45,202 nt of DNA from IMG/VR virus record IMGVR_UViG_3300009610_000020, positions 1-45,202 of that record, one strand, 5' to 3'. Positions 36,257-43,332 of this stretch are shown piece after piece. The stretch's first letter is position 1, and the number at the start of each line of letters is the position of its first letter. A program made the translations under genes and the position numbers. A model generated the notes under the pieces. It did not search any database. It worked only from the letters and a program-made list of their open reading frames with translations, and was not told the origin of the DNA. The DNA comes from a virus.

Positions 36257-37582
36257 TTAGGCGATGCGGGTGAAGGTCATCCAGGAAACATCATTGACTC
36301 GCAGCACCGAACCTGCGACGTTGCAGAACCAGAGCAGACCGCCGACACCAGCACCAGTGACGGTGAGGATCGCGGACATGTCGATGACGTGAGCAGTTCC
36401 GACAGTGGTCCCGAAGACCGGGGCGATGCCGCTACCTGACTGGGTGTTGAGGTTGGTCACGGTTGGGTCGGCAGGGCCAATGAACGACTGATTGCTAGTG
36501 GCACTGATGGTGCCACTACTCATGCCGATCTGCACACCAATACCAGAGCCACCACTGAGGGCCTGATAGGAGATGTGAGCAGTGACCTTCCATGTACCAA
36601 CACTCAGGGGAGCCTGAAGGTTCGGGTCGATGGTAGCGATCGTGCTGCTTCGAGTACCACTACCAGTCGCCAGAGCAGTGATGCTCCGACCAATACCAGT
36701 CATGGTGATGTTGTTGAAGGTGGCATTTCCATTGGCATCAACAGAAGTGTTGGTGACACCATTGAGCTTGCCAGTGAAGTAGTTCGCAGTGCTGCCAGAT
36801 GGAAGGTCAACCTCAAGGCCACCACCCGAAGTGGTGGTCGGAGTGAGCATGAAGCCATTCGCAGCACCAGTGTACGATGCAGTAAACTGACCGGTGGCAG
36901 TGACAGTCAGCCTGTTCGAACCATTATTCTGGAGAACCAGAAGGTTCGATGTAGCAGTTGGAGCAGAAGGATTGACCTGAAGAAAGTTCTGATTGGTATT
37001 GTCAGCCGAGGTGAGCAGCAGCGAACCGGTGTTACTCACACCGAGAACGTTGGTGCTAGCCTCATTCTGGATGACCAGGTTAGAAACAGTCTGACCAGTG
37101 CTCGCCTGAATAGTAAGAGGGCGAACGCCGATCGGGTTACTGACACCAAGACTGAGACTTGGAATGGTACCACTGAAGCTTGGATTGACAAAGGTCTTGT
37201 TGGTCAGAGTCTGAGTATCGGTCGTACCAACGACCGAAGATCCAGCACCAAGACCATGAACACCCATCGAACTGTTTACGTGAGCGTTGTCCTCATTGAA
37301 GTCACGAGCAGAGCTGACATGCCGAATGGCAGCACCAACGTTGTGCGATGCAGCAGACGTGCCGTCAACGGCACGAGTCACCGTGAAGACAGAACCTGCG
37401 ACAGCAGTGACATCACACAGTTCCTCAATACTGTCACCATAGTCAATTGCAATGGTGAATGGAGTATTAACAGGGTAACCGATGGGTGCAGACGCGAGAG
37501 GAATAGAGACAGCTGAGCTGCTGATATTACTCTGAAGGGTGTTCGGCTGTGCGACAGAAGAGAAGAAGCGAGACTGAGTCAT
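36257..37582 (-). CDS. Tail fibre or receptor-binding protein
   Basis: 441 residues. Residues 60-110 carry a virion-attachment type sequence (FTVTRAVDGTSAASHNVGA, RHVSSARDFNEDNAH), followed by TDTQTLTNKTFVNPSFSGT, a phrase common in phage fibres. The long middle is Ser/Thr/Asn/Gly-rich repeat-like beta structure. The last 130 residues (KVTAHISYQALSGGSGIG, DVSWMTFTRIA) look like a globular C1q/TNF-like tip. ATG overlaps the adaptor stop (ATGA). Confidence 0.75.
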   Translation of the reverse strand: MTQSRFFSSVAQPNTLQSNISSSAVSIPLASAPIGYPVNTPFTIAIDYGDSIEELCDVTAVAGSVFTVTRAVDGTSAASHNVGAAIRHVSSARDFNEDNAHVNSSMGVHGLGAGSSVVGTTDTQTLTNKTFVNPSFSGTIPSLSLGVSNPIGVRPLTIQASTGQTVSNLVIQNEASTNVLGVSNTGSLLLTSADNTNQNFLQVNPSAPTATSNLLVLQNNGSNRLTVTATGQFTASYTGAANGFMLTPTTTSGGGLEVDLPSGSTANYFTGKLNGVTNTSVDANGNATFNNITMTGIGRSITALATGSGTRSSTIATIDPNLQAPLSVGTWKVTAHISYQALSGGSGIGVQIGMSSGTISATSNQSFIGPADPTVTNLNTQSGSGIAPVFGTTVGTAHVIDMSAILTVTGAGVGGLLWFCNVAGSVLRVNDVSWMTFTRIA

Positions 37583-38493
37583 GAACTGAACACCTGGTAT
37601 TCGGGGTAAAGGTCCCTGAGGTAGTCCTGCTCCTCATTGAGACGGCGATAGTAAAGATTCCAGAAGTAGTTAGCGGCATTGGTGGCTGCACCAGCAGGCA
37701 CAAGAGGCGAACGCTCGGTGGATTCAACCGCCTTCTGCTGAAGGCGGGCAGGCTCATAGGCTGCAAGGATGCGAGCTACGGTTCCGTAGACAACCACATC
37801 AACAGTTCGGTCGAAGAATCCAGTAGTCGTAGCATAGTCGTCGCTGTTGTTGACAAGGATGTCTGGTGACTTGGTGTACACCATGAGAATGGTTCGACCT
37901 GGAACAATGAAGTCCATGATCTGAAGAGACTTGCCAGTAGCTGAACCATCAACGGCAGTGGTTGATGCTTGGGGATTGAATCGCCAGGTCTGAGACGGAA
38001 ACCATACACGAGAAGGACCGATGGTATCAACAGTCACACGATAGACCTGCTCGACATCAGCGGGAATCGGATACTCGTACCGAGCGGCAACCTTGTTAAA
38101 CTCGTATGTACTGAACACGTACAGACTTGGATACATTGCCTGAATGGTGTTGTTGATCTCTTCCTTGATCCTGGATCGTGGAAAGTCCGGGTTGGCAATG
38201 ATGATAGAGTTCGCCGCATGAGCGGCGGCAGTTGTTCCATAGACTCCACGACCGTTGACACCAGCAGCAACCTCAGCAGTGCCGGATTGAATGTCATAGC
38301 TTGAGAGAAGCAGAAGCTCGTCTTCAATCTCAGTGACGCCACGAGAGAGTGACTTGGTGGTGGACAGATCAACAGTCATACTGGTGTCAGTTGCCAACAT
38401 GGGAACGGTCAGCCAGGTGATCTGTTCCTGGTTCTTGGTGTAACCAGCAAGGGTTTGCTTGACCCTGTCGGTGATTTGACTGTATGTCGGCAC
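37579..38493 (-). CDS. Head-tail adaptor / tail tubular A-like protein
   Basis: 304 residues from a GTG with AGGAG upstream. Helical features include SRIKEEINNTIQAMYPSLY near residue 102 and VVVYGTVARILAAYEPARL near 235, with YEYPIPADVEQVYRVTVDT between. The end, YFWNLYYRRLNEEQDYLRD, is helical. This pattern (N-terminal helix bundle, central strands, C-terminal helices) fits podovirus adaptor proteins that sit under the portal. Assignment is by pattern and neighbours. Confidence 0.65.
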   Translation of the reverse strand: MPTYSQITDRVKQTLAGYTKNQEQITWLTVPMLATDTSMTVDLSTTKSLSRGVTEIEDELLLLSSYDIQSGTAEVAAGVNGRGVYGTTAAAHAANSIIIANPDFPRSRIKEEINNTIQAMYPSLYVFSTYEFNKVAARYEYPIPADVEQVYRVTVDTIGPSRVWFPSQTWRFNPQASTTAVDGSATGKSLQIMDFIVPGRTILMVYTKSPDILVNNSDDYATTTGFFDRTVDVVVYGTVARILAAYEPARLQQKAVESTERSPLVPAGAATNAANYFWNLYYRRLNEEQDYLRDLYPEYQVFSS

Positions 38494-38503
38494 TGATTAT
38501 CTC

Positions 38504-38953
38504 CTAGGCTACCTGAGTCGCGATGATGCTTGCCCCATAGATGGAGCCAGCAGTACCAGCGGCGACAGTCGCAATGACGATGGCAACAGAACCGCCAAGC
38601 TGAATCTGATATGGACCGAAGTTGGAGCTTCCAGTACCAGTACCATTGGCGAGACGAGTAGTAGTGCTGCCAGCAGTAAGTGTTAGATTCATCTGGTCGC
38701 TTGCGGCGACCGTCCCACCAACAGTGGTGGTCACCCGAATCTCATACAGACCAGCCGGAAGGCTGGCAGATGGAATCTGAGCGATGGTAGCAACAGCACC
38801 AGGGCTAGTGACTGGAACTGAGTTGTTAACCGAACTGGTATCGGCGAGCGGGACAGTGACGACATTGCCACTAATGGGACTTGCGGCACTTCCAATATTG
38901 GTACCGTCAGGATTGACAGCTACAACGGTTTGTCCTGCGCGAGCTACGGTCAT
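38504..38953 (-). CDS. Beta-rich virion protein, unknown role
   Basis: 149 residues, very rich in Ala, Thr, Ser, Val and Gly with few charges. LPAGLYEIRVTTTVGGTVAA near residue 66 and FGPYQIQLGGSVAIVIATV near 112 are typical of small beta-sandwich or jelly-roll capsid/fibre modules. ATG overlaps the previous stop (ATGA). Confidence 0.65.
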   Translation of the reverse strand: MTVARAGQTVVAVNPDGTNIGSAASPISGNVVTVPLADTSSVNNSVPVTSPGAVATIAQIPSASLPAGLYEIRVTTTVGGTVAASDQMNLTLTAGSTTTRLANGTGTGSSNFGPYQIQLGGSVAIVIATVAAGTAGSIYGASIIATQVA

Positions 38954-39291
38954 GTAAGGCTCCCGATCACATTCTCAGAGTCGAAAGCTTTCCCAGTTCT
39001 CTGGGAGATCTCGACAGCATCACGGATATTCTTGGTCCGGGTGGATGAAGGGTTGATTCCCTGCGCCTTGGCGGCGCGGTACTCATCCAGTTCCTTGTCC
39101 CATGCTTTCGATGCAACAAGATTGGCAATGGGTGCGACCTGGAGGTTCTTCGATCGCATGCATTCACCGAAGGTGTAGTGAGACTTGGTGATACATGCGG
39201 AAGTGCAGTTCATGCCAGGCTTCTTGTGTCCGTGCAGGATGCTGGCCATCTGCGCCTCCATGGGCGGGCAGTCACGCGCTACATAGGTCAC
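38950..39291 (-). CDS. Late protein with conserved Cys/His segment, unknown function
   Basis: 113 residues from a GTG (GTGA overlap) with GAGGA upstream. GHKKPGMNCTSACITKSHYT then FGECMRSKN near residue 22, followed by KAWDKELDEYRAAKAQGINP. The same kind of sequence occurs widely in uncultured phages near capsid genes, with unknown job. Cys at 29, 33 and about 44 with His could bind zinc. Confidence 0.65.
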   Translation of the reverse strand: MTYVARDCPPMEAQMASILHGHKKPGMNCTSACITKSHYTFGECMRSKNLQVAPIANLVASKAWDKELDEYRAAKAQGINPSSTRTKNIRDAVEISQRTGKAFDSENVIGSLT

Positions 39292-39500
39292 TCGTTCCTC
39301 GCGATGGCAGCATTAGCATGCATGACAGCCTCGTCCACCTTGGTCAGAGCAGACGAAAGCTCACGACTGGTCGGACATAGCGAGACAAGGAACTTCGACA
39401 GGTCGAGCCCAGCGGCTCGAATCTTCTCGTATCGCTCAGCCTGGTTGCCCTTTGGGGCATGGTAGGTGAAGCGGTTCTCAAGCCCAAGCACATCAGTCAT
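39288..39500 (-). CDS. acb2: Acb2-like cyclic-nucleotide sponge (anti-CBASS)
   Basis: 70 residues. FTYHAPKGNQAERYEKIR near residue 11 and SRELSSALTKVDEAVMHANA running to ANAAIARNE at the end match the Acb2 (Acb2/Tad1 hairpin) family as I remember it, almost phrase by phrase. Acb2 proteins form hexamers that bind cyclic di- and trinucleotides and so silence CBASS defence signalling. The gene is buried in the head-gene cluster, overlapping both neighbours, so it is expressed late unless an internal promoter exists. Identity is strong from motif; activity is inferred. Confidence 0.85.
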   Translation of the reverse strand: MTDVLGLENRFTYHAPKGNQAERYEKIRAAGLDLSKFLVSLCPTSRELSSALTKVDEAVMHANAAIARNE

Positions 39501-39774
39501 TATCGCCTACAGAGTTGGTCGCATAGATGCCCTGTCGCATCGGATCATGGGCGCACCCCAAGTCCGCCTGTACATGCCGAGAGATGACTTCGAAGAGACC
39601 GGTCTCCAGGATGCCCTTCTCGTTGTTCTGCGCGACGATGGTGCTGTTACCGCCAGGACCATTGCCCCAGCAGCAGGAGCACGGACAGTCAGGACCACAA
39701 GTGCAGTTGCCGGGGGCGCAGACACAGGCTGGATTACCTGGAGTCTTCGCGGGATCATAAGTCATGTAGCCCAT
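39493..39774 (-). CDS. Cysteine-rich late protein
   Basis: 93 residues. Between residues 17 and 35 there are eight cysteines (CVCAPGNCTCGPDCPCSCC), like a metallothionein or a metal-cluster knot. The second half (GLFEVISRHVQADLGC) is helical with one more Cys. It follows the basic head protein (TAATG overlap) and overlaps the Acb2-like gene by 8 bases. Could store metal in the virion or be a disulphide-linked structural piece; unknown. Confidence 0.65.
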   Translation of the reverse strand: MGYMTYDPAKTPGNPACVCAPGNCTCGPDCPCSCCWGNGPGGNSTIVAQNNEKGILETGLFEVISRHVQADLGCAHDPMRQGIYATNSVGDND

Positions 39775-39953
39775 TACTTGCCGCCCTTCTTTCCCTTGGC
39801 TGCCATTTTGGCCATCTTGTCATTACCATACTTCTTGCGTCCAGCCGCAGCAGCAATTGCCGCGCCCTTCTTGCCTCCCCCGGCAGCCTTGGCGACAGCA
39901 GCAAAGCGGCCACCCTGACCGAGAGGAGCCTTCTTGTCAGGCTTCGCAGCCAT
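39774..39953 (-). CDS. Small Lys/Ala/Gly-rich basic head protein
   Basis: 59 residues MAAKPDKKAPLGQGGRFAAV, then AAGRKKYGNDKMAKMAAKG. The GRFAAV...GRKKYG...K pattern is shared by small basic proteins near capsid genes of many actinophages. GGAGAACC precedes ATG and the stop overlaps the next ATG. High positive charge suggests DNA contact inside the head. Confidence 0.7.
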   Translation of the reverse strand: MAAKPDKKAPLGQGGRFAAVAKAAGGGKKGAAIAAAAGRKKYGNDKMAKMAAKGKKGGK

Positions 39954-39961
39954 GGTTCTCC

Positions 39962-40810
39962 TTATGCCTGTCCGTAGTTTGTACGGATCGAACGGAATGG
40001 GTACTGGAGACTGGAGTAGATGACCGAACCTGAACCGTCTCCACGAGTGAGCATACAGAATCGGACGTTACCTGAGTCGAGATCACCTGGAGTGACAGTG
40101 AACCCGAACTTGGAGCCAGAGGTACGGTATGTTCCCGGAGCTGCATACAGCGACGGGTCACCCTCATTGGCTGTAGCAGGAGTGCCAGTACCGGAACTTG
40201 CATAGCGGACAATGGTCGTGCCGACCACTACGCCCATGTCAATGAACTGAGTACCAACAGGCTGGTACATGAATGATGGTTCCCACTCAACAAAGTCACC
40301 GACCACAGCGGGCTGATCAACCTCAAGCCCTGGAATCGGAAGCCACAGCCCAGCAGTATTGGCAAGGCTGCTGTTGCCAGCAGTAAGATAGCCAACATGC
40401 TTGTTGATGAAAGCATTGGCTTGAACGTCAGTGTGGGTCAGGACCACGACAGGCCCCGTGTATCCATTGATCTCTGTGATTGCCACGGAACCATCCGGAA
40501 CTAGTATGAAGTTAGCAGCGGTCACAAGACCGCTAGCTATCAGGTCGGCTCGGTCCTGATCGGACACGATGTGCTCATAGCCACCACGGTAATAGCGGAG
40601 ACCATTGGGAAGTTCAACGGTCGGGGCTCCAGGCCCCGTACCGGTGTAGAGAAGTTCATCAGTGTATGAGCCGTACCGGAAGATCTCCCAGACATCATGA
40701 GATGTCTCCTGGATTGTCTCGGCACGATCGATCCTGTAACGCTCCATCAGAGGGTTCCAGGCGAAAGGGGCCTCACTGACAGTTGGATTAGTGAACAGCC
40801 AAGTAGACAC
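39962..40810 (-). CDS. Head-associated protein, unknown function
   Basis: 282 residues from a GTG with GGGG upstream. The first 90 residues include WEIFRYGSYTDELLYTG and YYRGGYEHIVSDQDRADLI, a short module seen at the base of actinophage head or tail fibres. The rest is beta-rich (FILVPDGSVAITEINGYTG, FGFTVTPGDLDSGNVRFCM). Two genes below the capsid gene, so probably a capsid accessory or fibre. Confidence 0.65.
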   Translation of the reverse strand: MSTWLFTNPTVSEAPFAWNPLMERYRIDRAETIQETSHDVWEIFRYGSYTDELLYTGTGPGAPTVELPNGLRYYRGGYEHIVSDQDRADLIASGLVTAANFILVPDGSVAITEINGYTGPVVVLTHTDVQANAFINKHVGYLTAGNSSLANTAGLWLPIPGLEVDQPAVVGDFVEWEPSFMYQPVGTQFIDMGVVVGTTIVRYASSGTGTPATANEGDPSLYAAPGTYRTSGSKFGFTVTPGDLDSGNVRFCMLTRGDGSGSVIYSSLQYPFRSIRTNYGQA

Positions 40811-40825
40811 TGAGGCCCCATTTCA

Positions 40826-41155
40826 TTAGACGGAAGTACCGAGACTCTTCCAATCGGAAATACCATCGGAGTAGATCTCGGCAGAACCAATAGCACCAGC
40901 CGAACCAACCGCAAAGTTGGAGGCGGAACCATTGATGGTGTCGGCACCCGAGCGAGCCAGCTGAACCACGTTGGTGGCAGTGGCATCACGCCGGATGATG
41001 TAGCTACGACCAGCCGGAACACTGGCCGCAAGAGGAACAGTAATGACTACAGTCGCAGCGCCAGGCGAAACGAACAGAACGTAGTCATTGGCAGTGAGAG
41101 TGGTAGCGGCAGTTGCAGACCGAGTGGTCCACGAGATGTCGTCATCTCCAGACAT
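40826..41155 (-). CDS. Small beta-rich protein next to capsid, possible decoration protein
   Basis: 109 residues; AAAGGA five bases before ATG. TLTANDYVLFVSPGAATVV, then GRSYIIRRDATATNVVQLA and AEIYSDGISDWKSLGTSV. This is a compact all-beta module similar to those in fibre tips and decoration proteins. Directly downstream of the capsid gene, a usual place for decoration or head-fibre genes. Confidence 0.65.
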   Translation of the reverse strand: MSGDDDISWTTRSATAATTLTANDYVLFVSPGAATVVITVPLAASVPAGRSYIIRRDATATNVVQLARSGADTINGSASNFAVGSAGAIGSAEIYSDGISDWKSLGTSV

Positions 41156-41181
41156 GGAGATCCTTTCAGGTCATTGACAGA

Positions 41182-41201
41182 GGGGGCCCCGAAGGGCCCC
41201 C
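41182..41201 (-). terminator. GC hairpin after the capsid gene
   Basis: Read on the minus strand: GGGGGCCC-TTCG-GGGCCCCC, eight G-C pairs with the stable UUCG loop, eight bases after the capsid stop. No T-run follows, so it probably reduces rather than stops read-through, or protects capsid mRNA from 3' decay. Confidence 0.55.
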
Positions 41202-41208
41202 ATCACTA

Positions 41209-42180
41209 TCAGGTGGAGTGGATCGAGCTGGTGGTCTGCTCCAGGATCAGAGCCTGCGGACGGTACAGAGACCAACCCGCAACGCCGTACCAGCCAAGAG
41301 GCTGGAAACGGGTCAGCTTGTCAACAACCGGACCGCGAATGGTGTGGAACTCCTCCGCAACGGCCTCAGCAAGAGCCTGCTGACCCATCAGGTAGGTGTT
41401 GAACACACGGGTCGGAGTGGTGCCAGCGTTCACGGTGTTGATGCAGCGAGGGGTCTCAATGAAGACAGCACCCTCGTACTCACCGATCTCACCGGCCCAG
41501 ATGTTGTCAGCCGAAGAGTAGATCATCGGGAGACGCCAACCAGCGTTACCAGTCTCAGCCCGAAGGTCAAGGGAGACCTCAGGGTGAATGAACCGGGTGT
41601 ACATGGTGCCCTTGTTCGGGTGAACGAACTGGGCACGCATCTTCGCAACACCCATGCGGGCGATGTCAGAGCCGTAGTAGTCGAACTGCTGGATCGCATT
41701 CACGGTACCGGTGTTGTACAGCGGCACCGCCTGAGCGGCTGCCGAAGCAGAACCGTTACGCCGAATGGTCTGAGTACCAGCAGCCAGGACGTTCTGAACA
41801 ACCAGGTCGATCGAGTCAACGAGGTTCCAGGCGACCTGGTTAACCAGACCAGCGGTGACATCAGTGAAGCTGAACAGGTCCAGCTTGTTGGAAACGAGGA
41901 TCGCGTTACCGTACTCGTTCAGAGTGACGGAGACGGTGGTAGGGTTACCGGCCGCAACAGCGTCCGGGTCAACCAGCTCGTTAAGAGGAGTGATCTGCTG
42001 CGCCAGGTCGGCATACAGCTCGAACACGACAGAGGAACCGGGCATGGCCTGCTGCACGGGGCGCTTGTCGGCGACCATACGGAACATGGGCTGAGCACGC
42101 AGGGCGAACTCAAGAGCACGGTCGTAGGTAGTCTGGACAAGATTCGCAAGTGCAGCAGTCCCGGTAAAGGCGTTAGCCAT
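41209..42180 (-). CDS. Major capsid protein, N4-gp56 family
   Basis: 323 residues; AAGGAT before ATG. TYDRALEFALRAQPMFRMV near residue 17, then GSSVVFELYADLAQQITPL near 48 (the family's v-F-..y..L...L.E pattern), LNEYGNAILVSNKLDLFSF near 87 and VHPNKGTMYTRFIHPEVSL near 185. These fit the HK97-fold N4-gp56 capsid family. The scaffold gene lies directly upstream. Codons are regular and GC-ending, as in a highly expressed gene. Confidence 0.85.
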   Translation of the reverse strand: MANAFTGTAALANLVQTTYDRALEFALRAQPMFRMVADKRPVQQAMPGSSVVFELYADLAQQITPLNELVDPDAVAAGNPTTVSVTLNEYGNAILVSNKLDLFSFTDVTAGLVNQVAWNLVDSIDLVVQNVLAAGTQTIRRNGSASAAAQAVPLYNTGTVNAIQQFDYYGSDIARMGVAKMRAQFVHPNKGTMYTRFIHPEVSLDLRAETGNAGWRLPMIYSSADNIWAGEIGEYEGAVFIETPRCINTVNAGTTPTRVFNTYLMGQQALAEAVAEEFHTIRGPVVDKLTRFQPLGWYGVAGWSLYRPQALILEQTTSSIHST

Positions 42181-42205
42181 TTACGTTATCCTTCATAGGG
42201 GACGA

Positions 42206-42691
42206 TTAACGGAGATTCTGGAAATTGGCAATCAGCTCCTGAACACTCGTCGCCTGATTGACACCGCGCTGGACATCTTCAAGTCCAGTAGCAGGACGCC
42301 CCTCATTACCAGCATTGGTCAGCTGCTTGAACAGGTTCTCCTGACCAGCGGTAAGGACGGGAGCCGCAGGCGGCACATCCTCAGTCTCAGTGAGTTCATT
42401 GGTGCTGCCAACACCGAAGGCAGTCTTTACTTCAGTGACCCAAGACTTGATTGCCTCCGGGTCTGCGTCACCCTTGTACAGCTTCGCTGCACTCTTGGGC
42501 ACGCCAAGGTCTTCGAACACCGATGTCATTTCGTAAGCCTTCTGCTTAGCAAGCACGTCTGCAAGCTGACGCTTCAGCTCATCGTTGTTCTTCTGAACGC
42601 TCTCAGCCCAGCTTCGCAGGCCCTTAGGAGTGTTGTCCTGGTTCAGGTTCTCGTCGTTCAGATTCGGGTCGAAACCCCACGGGTCAGTCAT
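42206..42691 (-). CDS. Scaffolding protein
   Basis: 161 residues from the ATG at 42691, eight bases after GGGAG. An ATG two codons earlier is too close to the ribosome site. Acidic N-terminus (PWGFDPNLNDENLNQD), coiled coil (VQKNNDELKRQLADVLAKQ), flexible middle (ETEDVPPAAPVLTAGQ) and a short helical C-terminus (VQELIANFQNLR) that would contact the capsid. Typical for scaffold proteins and located directly upstream of the capsid gene. Confidence 0.75.
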   Translation of the reverse strand: MTDPWGFDPNLNDENLNQDNTPKGLRSWAESVQKNNDELKRQLADVLAKQKAYEMTSVFEDLGVPKSAAKLYKGDADPEAIKSWVTEVKTAFGVGSTNELTETEDVPPAAPVLTAGQENLFKQLTNAGNEGRPATGLEDVQRGVNQATSVQELIANFQNLR

Positions 42692-42818
42692 GACCATTGC
42701 TCCCAGTTTCTATTTCAAGGTTAATCGAACGCCATCTTCAGGACCCTGGGGAGAATCCCTTGAAGCTCGCTCTACCGGTCGAGAATACTCTTCGGGGGCC
42801 GGTCGATCCCTAAGAGAG

Positions 42819-42897
42819 TGCTGCAACTAGGACTCGAACCTAGCATGCAATTGCAGGCGATTTACAGTCGCCCTGAGTCACCCGACTCACTTGCAGC
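42819..42897 (-). tRNA. tRNA-Tyr (anticodon GTA)
   Basis: 79 bases. Acceptor GCTGCAA/TTGCAGC, D stem GAGT/ACTC, anticodon stem GGCGA/TCGCC around CTGTAAA, variable region of about 12 bases, T arm CTAGG-TTCGAGT-CCTAG. No encoded CCA. The D loop is short, so modification or slight decay is possible. Confidence 0.88.
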
Positions 42898-42932
42898 GCG
42901 CCCCACTTGCCGTACACTTGATCCCAATATCT

Positions 42933-42966
42933 TGGGAGTGGTGGGAATCGAACCCACGTGGGCAGC
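42933..42966 (-). pseudogene. tRNA remnant (T arm and 3' acceptor half)
   Basis: On the minus strand GTGGG-TTCGATT-CCCAC (42941-42957) is a perfect T arm, followed by CACTCCC and A as a 3' acceptor end. No matching 5' half is present: just upstream lies the end of tRNA-Asn. It therefore looks like a fifth tRNA whose 5' half was deleted. A short stem TCCCAA-TATC-TTGGGA follows. Confidence 0.6.
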
Positions 42967-43037
42967 TTCCGATCCAGGACTCGAACCTGGAACCCAGTGA
43001 TTAACAATCACTTGCTCTGCCAATTGAGCTAATCGGA
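42967..43037 (-). tRNA. tRNA-Asn (anticodon GTT)
   Basis: 71 bases. Acceptor TCCGATT/GATCGGA with one G-U pair, D arm CTCA/GAGC-like, anticodon stem AGTGA/TCACT around TTGTTAA, T arm CCAGG-TTCGAGT-CCTGG. No encoded CCA. Confidence 0.9.
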
Positions 43038-43044
43038 AATGGTG

Positions 43045-43115
43045 CTCCAGGACAAGGATTCGAACCTCAACTACTTGGTCCAGAGCCAAGCGTTCTTCCG
43101 TTAAACTATCCTGGA
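43045..43115 (-). tRNA. tRNA-Gln (anticodon CTG)
   Basis: 71 bases. Acceptor TCCAGGA/TCCTGGA fully paired, anticodon stem CTTGG/CCAAG around CTCTGGA, T arm with loop TTCGAAT. Two G-U pairs in the T stem. No encoded CCA. Reads CAG codons. Confidence 0.88.
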
Positions 43116-43118
43116 TCA

Positions 43119-43143
43119 GCCCATGTGTCATACGGCCATGGGC
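43119..43143 (-). other. Hairpin between tRNA-Pro and tRNA-Gln
   Basis: GCCCATG (43119-43125) pairs with CATGGGC (43137-43143), seven perfect pairs with an 11-base loop, just upstream of tRNA-Gln in the transcript. A second small stem, CCTCA/TGAGG, lies near 43165-43178. Possibly RNase sites for tRNA release. The stretch holds no gene. Confidence 0.5.
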
Positions 43144-43182
43144 GACCGTGCAGCCGAAACTGCCTCCTCACGAGTGAGGCCG

Positions 43183-43255
43183 TCTGGAGTGTGAGGATCG
43201 AACTCACCGCCTTCCGCTTCCAAAGCGGACGACACACCATTGCGTCTTACTCCAG
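43183..43255 (-). tRNA. tRNA-Pro (anticodon TGG)
   Basis: 73 bases. Acceptor CTGGAGT/ACTCCAG fully paired, D stem GACG/TGTC with one G-U pair, anticodon stem TCCGC/GCGGA around TTTGGAA, T arm GTGAG-TTCGATC-CTCAC. No encoded CCA. Reads CCA and probably other CCN codons. Confidence 0.88.
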
Positions 43256-43259
43256 TTGT

Positions 43260-43322
43260 GCAGCCCCTGAGGGCTGCCTTACTAGCTGAGCTGTCCAGTG
43301 CAGGTTTAAATCGTAAACCTGC
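43260..43322 (-). promoter_or_regulatory. Two hairpins ahead of the tRNA cluster
   Basis: GCAGCCC-CTGA-GGGCTGC (43260-43277) and GCAGGTTTA-AATCG-TAAACCTGC (43300-43322, nine perfect pairs) lie between the end of the 326-residue virion gene and the first tRNA. They could terminate or process the upstream late mRNA so that tRNAs are released. Confidence 0.5.
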
Positions 43323-43332
43323 TGGGTCAACT

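Noticed and set aside
41113-42198. 361-codon plus-strand open frame opposite the capsid gene
   Set aside because: Antisense shadow of the highly biased capsid codons; no start signal.
42933-42966. Phage attachment site in a tRNA 3' end
   Set aside because: No integrase or excisionase is encoded, and the sequence lies among other tRNAs, so a decayed tRNA is simpler.
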